Under the pieces are notes generated by a model that saw nothing but the letters and a program-made list of their open reading frames with translations, made no database searches and was not told where the DNA came from. A stretch of DNA of 40,921 nucleotides, from the NCBI GenBank assembly GCA_002796835.1, contig LUGL01000069.1, positions 1 to 40,921 of the forward strand, in the 5' to 3' direction. This document shows positions 35,748 through 40,921 of this stretch, piece after piece. How positions within the stretch are numbered: the first letter of the stretch is position 1; each line of letters begins with the position of its first letter. The stretch is from Elainella saxicola E1. Lineage in GTDB: Bacteria; Cyanobacteriota; Cyanobacteriia; Elainellales; Elainellaceae. The translations under genes were made by a program, and so were the position numbers.

Positions 35748-36590
35748 ATGACTTTTACGCTACAGCAACAAATTCAGCAGTTTTACGATGCCTCTTCGGG
35801 TTTGTGGGAACAGATCTGGGGCGAACATATGCACCACGGCTATTACGGCGCAGATGGTACTCAGGCCAAAGAACGGCGACAAGCCCAAATTGATTTGATC
35901 GAAGAATTGCTGAGTTGGGGCCATGTTACGCAGGCCAGCCAAATTTTGGATGTAGGTTGTGGCATTGGCGGCAGTTCCCTCTATTTAGCTGAGAAATTTC
36001 AGGCCCAGGCAACCGGCATCACCCTCAGTCCGGTGCAAGCCAATCGAGCGATCGAACGAGCTAAAGCGGCTGGATTGGGCGATCGAACTCAGTTTCAGGT
36101 GGCGGATGCGCTAGCCATGCCGTTTCCAGATGCTTCATTTGATTTTGTCTGGTCTCTGGAAAGCGGCGAACATATGCCCAATAAAACGAAATTTCTGCAA
36201 GAGTGCTATCGCGTGTTGAAACCGGGGGGCACTTTTTTAATGGCAACCTGGTGTCATCGGCCTACGCCACCTGCGCTCACGCCAGACGAACAGCAGCACC
36301 TCGAAAAAATTTACCGCGTTTATTGCCTGCCCCATGTGATCTCACTGCCGGAATATGAGGCGATCGCCCGTGATCTCGGTTTACAGGAGATCCAGACGGC
36401 AGATTGGTCCGCTGCTGTGGCTCCCTTTTGGAGTGTGGTGATCGATTCGGCCTTTACCCCTGCGGCAATTGTCGGATTACTGCGATCGGGTTGGACCACG
36501 ATTCAGGCAGCCCTATCGCTAAATCTCATGAGTGGCGGCTATCAGCGAGGTTTGGTGAAATTTGGTCTCTTGAGCGGTCGGAAAAGTTGA
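35748..36590 (+). CDS. SAM-dependent methyltransferase, probable gamma-tocopherol methyltransferase
   Basis: The 280-aa protein is a class I methyltransferase with the SAM-binding motif ILDVGCGIGGSS (about residues 64-75), the acidic loop FQVADALAMPFPDASFD, and WSLESGEHMPNK, typical of the tocopherol methyltransferase group. The N-terminus FYDASSGLWEQIWGEHMHHG and C-terminal WSAAVAPFW also fit. The enzyme would methylate gamma-tocopherol to alpha-tocopherol. The phytyltransferase gene of the same pathway lies 0.7 kb downstream, which supports this over other quinone or sarcosine methyltransferases. No export signal precedes the domain, unlike some plant forms. Confidence 0.85.
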   Translation: MTFTLQQQIQQFYDASSGLWEQIWGEHMHHGYYGADGTQAKERRQAQIDLIEELLSWGHVTQASQILDVGCGIGGSSLYLAEKFQAQATGITLSPVQANRAIERAKAAGLGDRTQFQVADALAMPFPDASFDFVWSLESGEHMPNKTKFLQECYRVLKPGGTFLMATWCHRPTPPALTPDEQQHLEKIYRVYCLPHVISLPEYEAIARDLGLQEIQTADWSAAVAPFWSVVIDSAFTPAAIVGLLRSGWTTIQAALSLNLMSGGYQRGLVKFGLLSGRKS

Positions 36591-36619
36591 GAGAATGCTT
36601 GAGGCCGATCGAGGCAATT

Positions 36620-36720
36620 AGAGATGCGGAGTGCGAACATCTTGTTCGCGTTGGCATAGCCTCTCTGTTAGGAGAAACAAGACATTTGGGCACAGCCCAC
36701 GTTTCGCGAACGCACTCTTA
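36620..36720. repeat. Dispersed-type palindromic repeat downstream of the methyltransferase
   Basis: About 100 bp between convergent genes carries outer arms GAGTGCG (36629-36635) and CGCACTC (36711-36717), a perfect hairpin GCGAACA-TCT-TGTTCGC (36633-36649) and the palindrome TTCGCGAA. The wording (GGCATAGCCTCTCTG, ACAGCCCACGTTTCGCGAACGC) resembles interspersed repeats I know from cyanobacterial genomes. It may also stop transcription between the two converging genes. Confidence 0.6.
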
Positions 36721-36762
36721 CCGATCGCGAATCATCCACCCGCTGAAACAGGACAAAGGTTC

Positions 36763-37170
36763 TCAAGCCTTCGCTGGATTGCGGATGCGCTCTTCGATAT
36801 CTTCTAAGGTTTTGAGCACCAGCCGTTTTGCTTCCAACTTCCAGCCCCATTTCTGAACTGTAATAGCCAGATATGTCCCAACGATCGTGGCTAGCAAATC
36901 CGCAGGCTGCATAAAGGAAATGCCCAGCAGCAAACCCAGCCCAGCAATGCCCCAAAAAGGTAAAGCCACGGTTTGTCGCTGTTCTTCGACGATCTTGGCA
37001 AGCCCACCCGTGGGCAATTCTGCCTGCAGCTGCTCCTTAATTTGCTTTTGCTCGGCGGCACTCACCGATAAGCCAATCTTTTGCCGCAGTTTCTCGATCT
37101 TGCGGGCATCTGTGCTGTATTGCGTCAGTTCGTCTTCCGCCATCAAAACCAAACGTTCATATTGACCCAC
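36763..37170 (-). CDS. Small membrane protein of unknown function with coiled-coil N-terminus
   Basis: A GTG at 37170 has a strong SD (AAGAGG, 7-nt spacing) and gives about 135 aa; the ATG at 37206 adds 12 residues without a better SD. The N-terminal half is charged and helical (KIEKLRQKIGLSVSAAEQK, likely coiled coil). Two hydrophobic helices follow (about LPFWGIAGLGLLLGISF and LLATIVGTYLAITV), then a basic C-terminus. I do not recognise a family with known function. It is divergent from the phytyltransferase gene, 76 bp away, and converges on the methyltransferase, so it sits inside the tocopherol pair but on the opposite strand. A role in that pathway is not shown. Confidence 0.75.
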   Translation of the reverse strand: MGQYERLVLMAEDELTQYSTDARKIEKLRQKIGLSVSAAEQKQIKEQLQAELPTGGLAKIVEEQRQTVALPFWGIAGLGLLLGISFMQPADLLATIVGTYLAITVQKWGWKLEAKRLVLKTLEDIEERIRNPAKA

Positions 37171-37246
37171 GATTCTACCTCTTGTCACTTGCGCTCTTCC
37201 TAGCATAAAGCTCTAAGATGTAGCCGAAAACCTCAAAGGATCCCCT

Positions 37247-38221
37247 ATGAGCCAAATTTCTCCCGAAAAGCCCCCGCTTACTTCTGCTTATGCCCCATCC
37301 CCCAACTTTGTACAACAACGCTTTCCACAGCTCTACGCATTCTGGAAATTTTCGCGCCCCCATACGATCATTGGCACCAGTTTGAGTGCGATCGGTCTAT
37401 TTCTGCTGGCCTGGGGAGAAAGCAGTCAGCCCAGTTTGAGTCATGGGGGTATGGTATTGCTCGGCGCGATTGCAGCTTGCCTCTGCGGCAATGTTTATAT
37501 TGTCGGTTTGAATCAGCTCGAAGATGTGGCGATCGATCGGGTCAACAAACCGCATCTACCGTTGGCATCCGGTGAATTTTCGCGACGGCAGGGTTGGGCG
37601 ATCGTTCTTACTACTGGACTGCTGGCGCTTGTTCTTTCTGCTGCCCAGGGTCCGTTTTTAATGGCAACCGTTTGGAGTAGTTTGTTGATTGGTACTGCCT
37701 ACTCATTGCCACCCATTCGGCTCAAGCAATTTCCGGTTTGGGCAGCGCTGTGTATCTTCTCTGTCAGGGGAGCGATTGTTAATCTGGGCTTGTTTCTCCA
37801 TTTCAACCAAAATTCTGGGAATGTCGTACGAGTTCCATCCGAAACATGGATGCTGACGTTATTTATTTTGGTTTTTACATTCGCGATTGCAATTCTCAAA
37901 GATATTCCTGACATGGAAGGCGATCGCCGCTACCACATCACGACTTTTACTATCCGCCTGGGTGCTGAAGCCGTATTTAATCTGGCCCGATCGGTGCTAA
38001 CGGTTTGCTATTTGGGCATGATTGTGGCAGGCCTATTTTTACCCAACGTGAATCCAGTGTTTTTAGCAGCAAGCCATTTGCTAGTTCTAATTGGACTCTG
38101 GCAACGCAGCCTTAAAGTTGACTTACAGCACAAAACCGAAGTTGCCCGATTCTATCAATTTGTCTGGAAACTCTTCTTTCTGGAATATCTCATGTTTCCG
38201 ATCGCCTGCCTATTGCAGTAG
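37247..38221 (+). CDS. Homogentisate phytyltransferase (UbiA family)
   Basis: The 324-aa membrane protein is a UbiA-type prenyltransferase with about nine helices. The first Asp-rich motif is NQLEDVAIDRVNKPHLPLASG and the second KDIPDMEGDRRYHITTF, both binding magnesium-diphosphate. The segments FWKFSRPHTIIGT and SVRGAIVNLG match the cyanobacterial homogentisate phytyltransferase group rather than chlorophyll synthase or ubiquinone prenyltransferase. It joins phytyl diphosphate to homogentisate, the committed step of tocopherol synthesis. AAAGGAT lies just before the ATG. The methyltransferase at 35748 acts later in the same pathway. Confidence 0.9.
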   Translation: MSQISPEKPPLTSAYAPSPNFVQQRFPQLYAFWKFSRPHTIIGTSLSAIGLFLLAWGESSQPSLSHGGMVLLGAIAACLCGNVYIVGLNQLEDVAIDRVNKPHLPLASGEFSRRQGWAIVLTTGLLALVLSAAQGPFLMATVWSSLLIGTAYSLPPIRLKQFPVWAALCIFSVRGAIVNLGLFLHFNQNSGNVVRVPSETWMLTLFILVFTFAIAILKDIPDMEGDRRYHITTFTIRLGAEAVFNLARSVLTVCYLGMIVAGLFLPNVNPVFLAASHLLVLIGLWQRSLKVDLQHKTEVARFYQFVWKLFFLEYLMFPIACLLQ

Positions 38222-39074
38222 TCCAAACTTCAGTAGCTCAAACAGCAGGTCTGACAAAAATGGATATCAACCTAAGAACTTGAGTAACGTTTTGCATCCT
38301 CACGCAGCAGGCACAGGTGCAAATCTGTCCTGCAATTACGCGAATGCTCCGTCCAATTGCATTGCTTTGCCAATGGAAAAGCAAATTGCAGCACAAAAAC
38401 ATTCTCGAGGAATATCAGGTTGATATCCAGTCGTGAACTAAGGATGTAAATCAATTCAGTTTGACAAAGGCAACGATTCTTCAGGTATGCCTTAATTGTA
38501 CAACAATGGGTGCGCAAGGCATGAAAAAGTCATGGTCATTCAATCGAACTAGCACCCTGATTGGTTTTGCAAGACCGATCGAATAGAAGCATTATCTTCC
38601 GTAAACTAGAATACCGATTGACCTCCTGAAATTCAAGTCTCTTGAGATGATCTCTTCAAAATTTAAGATTGACGAAATAAACAACATTTATGTTGATAAA
38701 GTCATTTATTCTTCTGAATCACTCAAAGCCAATATACGACCTAGCCTTTATCACCTGATTTATATGGATTATTCAATTTTTAAAATTCATTAATCGTTTC
38801 TCTTTAAAACTTTAAACAATAGGCATTGACCTTTACTGGCAATGATTTTATTCTTAAATAGTGGCAACCACCTAAGATAGACGATCGAATCTATTCACTA
38901 CATCGATCGAGTTTTTCAGAGTCACTGACTCATTGCTTGTAGAACCGAACATTGCGCGCACAACATCAGGGTGTTCGACTGCCGGAGGATGAACCTCTGT
39001 GCACTGCTATTCGCTTTTGCATCCAACTTAAACCATTTGTATTCTGCCTTGTTCAGGCAGGAGGAAGAAATATT
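38222..39074. other. Long intergenic region before the second RTX gene
   Basis: This 853-bp gap contains the structured inverted-repeat element at 38261-38429. Beyond it the sequence is AT-rich (38580-38880) with no supported gene, tRNA or clear terminator. The segment 38952-39074 is open in frame with the RTX gene but lacks RTX character; the strong SD AGGAGGAAG puts the real start at 39075. Confidence 0.55.
38261..38429. repeat. 169-bp inverted-repeat element with two internal hairpins
   Basis: Perfect 13-bp arms TGGATATCAACCT (38261-38273) and AGGTTGATATCCA (38417-38429) enclose two further hairpins: GCAGG-c-ACAG with CTGTCCTGC (38307-38333), and CAATT-(gcat)-TGCTTT with AAAGCAAATTG (38354-38388). 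The whole can fold as a closed multi-branch structure. It could be a MITE with terminal inverted repeats or a structured RNA made from readthrough of the phytyltransferase gene. I do not recognise the family. Confidence 0.55.
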
Positions 39075-40544
39075 ATGGCTAGAATTACAGGTACCCCGTT
39101 GAATGACTCCCTTGTCGGCACAATTCTCGATGACACGATTCGAGGGCTAGCAGGCAATGATTATCTGGTTGGTGGCGCTGGAAATGACACGATCGAGGGT
39201 GGTGATGGGGATGATACTCTGGAGGGTGGAGACGGCAATGACACCCTGAATGGCGGCAACGGAAACGACTCTCTTTATACTGGAGCAGGTAATAATTCAG
39301 TCTATGGTGGTGATGGAGATGACTTTGTCAGTATTGATAGTCCTGATGCAGCTTCCAGTAACCTAGTGGATGGTGGCGCTGGAACCGATCGATTACTGCT
39401 TTCCCTCTGGGGCAGCACTCAACCTATCACAATCACTTTTGCCAACGGCACATTCAGTCTCCCTGGCATCACAGCAACTAACTTTGAGACACTAAGCTTT
39501 ATGGGCGGCAGTGGTAATGCTGCGGTTTACGGTGGTAATGGCGATGATTTCTTAAATGGTGGTAGCGGAAATGACATTCTCTCTGGAGCAGGTGGTAACG
39601 ATAACCTCTCTGGCGGAGAAGGGGATGATACACTGTTGGGTGGAGCCGGAGACGATACCCTCTACGATTTTTACAACGGCAGCAACGTCCTGGATGGCGG
39701 CAGCGGAAACGATTCGTTAAGTACCACGATCAGCGACTTCTCTAACACAATCATTTCAGGGGGGACTGGGATTGATACTCTCTCCCTCTCTTGTGATACA
39801 GCATCACAAGGTATCACACTCAGTCTCATCAACAATTCCATTATGCTGCCAAATGTCCTGACGGCAACAGGTGTTGAACGCCTCGGATTCTCTGGCAGTT
39901 CCTATGCCGACACAGTGACAGGCGGTAACAGCAACGATGATCTGTCGGGGAACTCTGGTAATGACACCCTCAGCGGTGGTAACGGCAACGATAATTTATG
40001 GGGGAGCTCTGACAATGACACCCTCAGCGGTGGTAATGGTTATGACAAAATAGTCGGTGGTGACGGGGACGATGTCATTGATGGCGGTAATGGCATCGAT
40101 CAACTCTACGGTGACGATGAATATTCTTTTGGCTTGGGTGGCAATGATGTTCTAATTGGCGATCTAGGGGCCGATCAAATGACAGGTGGGGGTGGTGCAG
40201 ATCAGTTCAAGTTTGCAGCAGCATCTGGACCGGGTCGATTTGTGGCAGGGCGAGCCATTCTCGACTTTAGTCAGACTGAGGCCGATAAGATTGTTTTAGC
40301 GAAAACTATGTTCCCCGCTTTGCAAAGTGCGATCGGAGATGGATTCTCAATCCCCACTGAATTTGCCACCGTGCAGTCAGCTACTGCCGCTGCCGCTAGT
40401 AGCGCTTTGATTGTTTATAACATTAGAACCGGCATTCTTTTCTACAATGCCAATGGGATAGATGCTGGCTTTGGCGATGGTGGACAGTTCGTCACTCTTA
40501 CTACCAAACCTGCATTAACTACCGCAGACTTTATGATTCAATAA
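39075..40544 (+). CDS. RTX-type calcium-binding protein (second copy of the type)
   Basis: From the ATG at 39075 (SD AGGAGGAAG, 7-nt spacing) the protein has 489 aa. It begins MARITGTPLNDSLVGTILDD and holds several blocks of GGxGxDxL nonapeptides (about 20-90, 145-215, 285-380), which form calcium-filled beta-rolls. Spacers contain repeated LTFANGTFSLPGITATN-like and NNSIMLPNVLTATGVE-like units that occur twice. The C-terminus resembles the RTX protein at 21547 (ILFYNANGIDAGFGDGGQFV, ending TTADFMIQ), so both probably share a type I secretion signal. No Sec signal or transporter gene is present. Probably extracellular. Confidence 0.88.
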   Translation: MARITGTPLNDSLVGTILDDTIRGLAGNDYLVGGAGNDTIEGGDGDDTLEGGDGNDTLNGGNGNDSLYTGAGNNSVYGGDGDDFVSIDSPDAASSNLVDGGAGTDRLLLSLWGSTQPITITFANGTFSLPGITATNFETLSFMGGSGNAAVYGGNGDDFLNGGSGNDILSGAGGNDNLSGGEGDDTLLGGAGDDTLYDFYNGSNVLDGGSGNDSLSTTISDFSNTIISGGTGIDTLSLSCDTASQGITLSLINNSIMLPNVLTATGVERLGFSGSSYADTVTGGNSNDDLSGNSGNDTLSGGNGNDNLWGSSDNDTLSGGNGYDKIVGGDGDDVIDGGNGIDQLYGDDEYSFGLGGNDVLIGDLGADQMTGGGGADQFKFAAASGPGRFVAGRAILDFSQTEADKIVLAKTMFPALQSAIGDGFSIPTEFATVQSATAAAASSALIVYNIRTGILFYNANGIDAGFGDGGQFVTLTTKPALTTADFMIQ

Positions 40545-40642
40545 GGCTCAAGGTAGCTGTCTATTTTCCCCGAGGTGAAAGTTGTTCAAAAGTATGCTAA
40601 GTTTCAGAGCAATTGCTCTTAAGTTGCTCGGTCAAAGCTGTG

Positions 40643-40921
40643 ATGCCTGATGAATCTAGCACTATTCTAGCAAGGCTAAGCGATGAGATTAATCGCCTGA
40701 CAAAGCGCGTGGCAGAGCTAGAGCAGCGTAATCAAGAACTGGAAACCGAAAACAAACATCTGAAAGACCTTTTGCATCGGCAGGGTGCATCCAAGGACGC
40801 AAAAGCACCTCAGTTCAAAGAGAACTATAGCGTTGACCAACAAAAAGGCAAAGGGAAACGGGGACGCCAATCAACGGGACGACGGGCGCAAGATGAAAAG
40901 CTTGACTTCGTAAGCTACGAC
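40643..40921 (+). CDS. N-terminal part of a probable transposase (partial, runs off right edge)
   Basis: An open frame of 93 codons starts at ATG 40643 (a GTG lies one codon earlier) and continues past the window. It has a Leu-zipper-like coiled coil (ILARLSDEINRLTKRVAELE) followed by a Lys/Arg-rich segment (QQKGKGKRGRQSTGRR). Coiled coil plus basic GRR linker is typical of the N-terminus of IS66-like and related transposases in cyanobacteria. The catalytic domain is outside the window, so the family is uncertain. No terminal inverted repeat could be confirmed in the 98 bp before it. Confidence 0.6.
   Translation, partial: MPDESSTILARLSDEINRLTKRVAELEQRNQELETENKHLKDLLHRQGASKDAKAPQFKENYSVDQQKGKGKRGRQSTGRRAQDEKLDFVSYD

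Noticed and set aside
35748-36590. The methyltransferase as an ArsM arsenic methyltransferase serving arsS
   Set aside because: It lacks the Cys-rich arsenic-binding pattern of ArsM and matches the tocopherol methyltransferase group, beside a phytyltransferase gene.
38952-39074. A 41-residue N-terminal extension of the second RTX protein
   Set aside because: The extension has no RTX character, and AGGAGGAAG directly precedes the ATG at 39075, where the typical RTX N-terminus begins.

Overview
The window comes from a cyanobacterium. It carries tocopherol biosynthesis genes (a gamma-tocopherol-type methyltransferase and homogentisate phytyltransferase), a KtrA/KtrB potassium transporter, cyanobacteria-type GAF and CHASE2 cyclases, DUF928 and CHAT proteins, a dispersed palindromic repeat of a familiar cyanobacterial type, and many CGATCG / GCGATCGC (HIP1-like) words. 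The gene set suits a filamentous, Leptolyngbya- or Oscillatoriales-like species, but the genus cannot be fixed from this sequence. No rRNA, tRNA, CRISPR array or complete insertion sequence was seen. Layout: 1-2432 (-) is an NLR-like STAND gene: a coiled-coil N-terminal module, then NB-ARC ATPase and TPRs running off the left edge. The two parts lie in different frames, joined by what looks like a complete -1 programmed frameshift cassette (A AAA AAG, adjacent stop, 10-bp hairpin, upstream SD-like element). This is the most striking signal in the window. 2576-7365 holds hslO (-), a divergent arsenosugar pair (AhpD-like protein and arsS), an M23 peptidase and an aldo/keto reductase. 7577-19975 is a signalling and secretion island: a GAF-GAF-PAS adenylate cyclase, DUF928 and CHASE2-cyclase genes in one operon, a small secreted Pro-rich protein, a filamentous-haemagglutinin-type exoprotein ending in a CHAT (caspase-like) protease domain, and, divergent from it, its likely TpsB/ShlB outer-membrane transporter. 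20073-28777 has galT, an RTX protein with four exact-length 243-bp repeats, a Crp/Fnr regulator with NtcA-like recognition helix, trpE, a 78-aa unknown protein, a MITE-like repeat and an EF-G-like GTPase lacking the catalytic His of its G3 motif. 29758-35677 has a small secreted protein, an AtzE-type amidase with its DUF4089 (AtzG-like) partner, an unknown beta-rich protein, anmK, ktrA and ktrB. 35748-40921 has the tocopherol methyltransferase, a membrane protein of unknown function, homogentisate phytyltransferase, a 169-bp inverted-repeat element with two internal hairpins, a second RTX protein and the 5' end of a probable transposase. How the genes work together: TpsB would export the CHAT-tailed exoprotein, with the DUF928 and CHASE2-cyclase genes as probable envelope-sensing partners. 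The two prenylquinone genes act in one tocopherol pathway. ArsS and the AhpD-like protein act together in arsenosugar synthesis. AtzE and the DUF4089 protein probably form a GatA/GatC-like amidase complex. KtrA gates KtrB.
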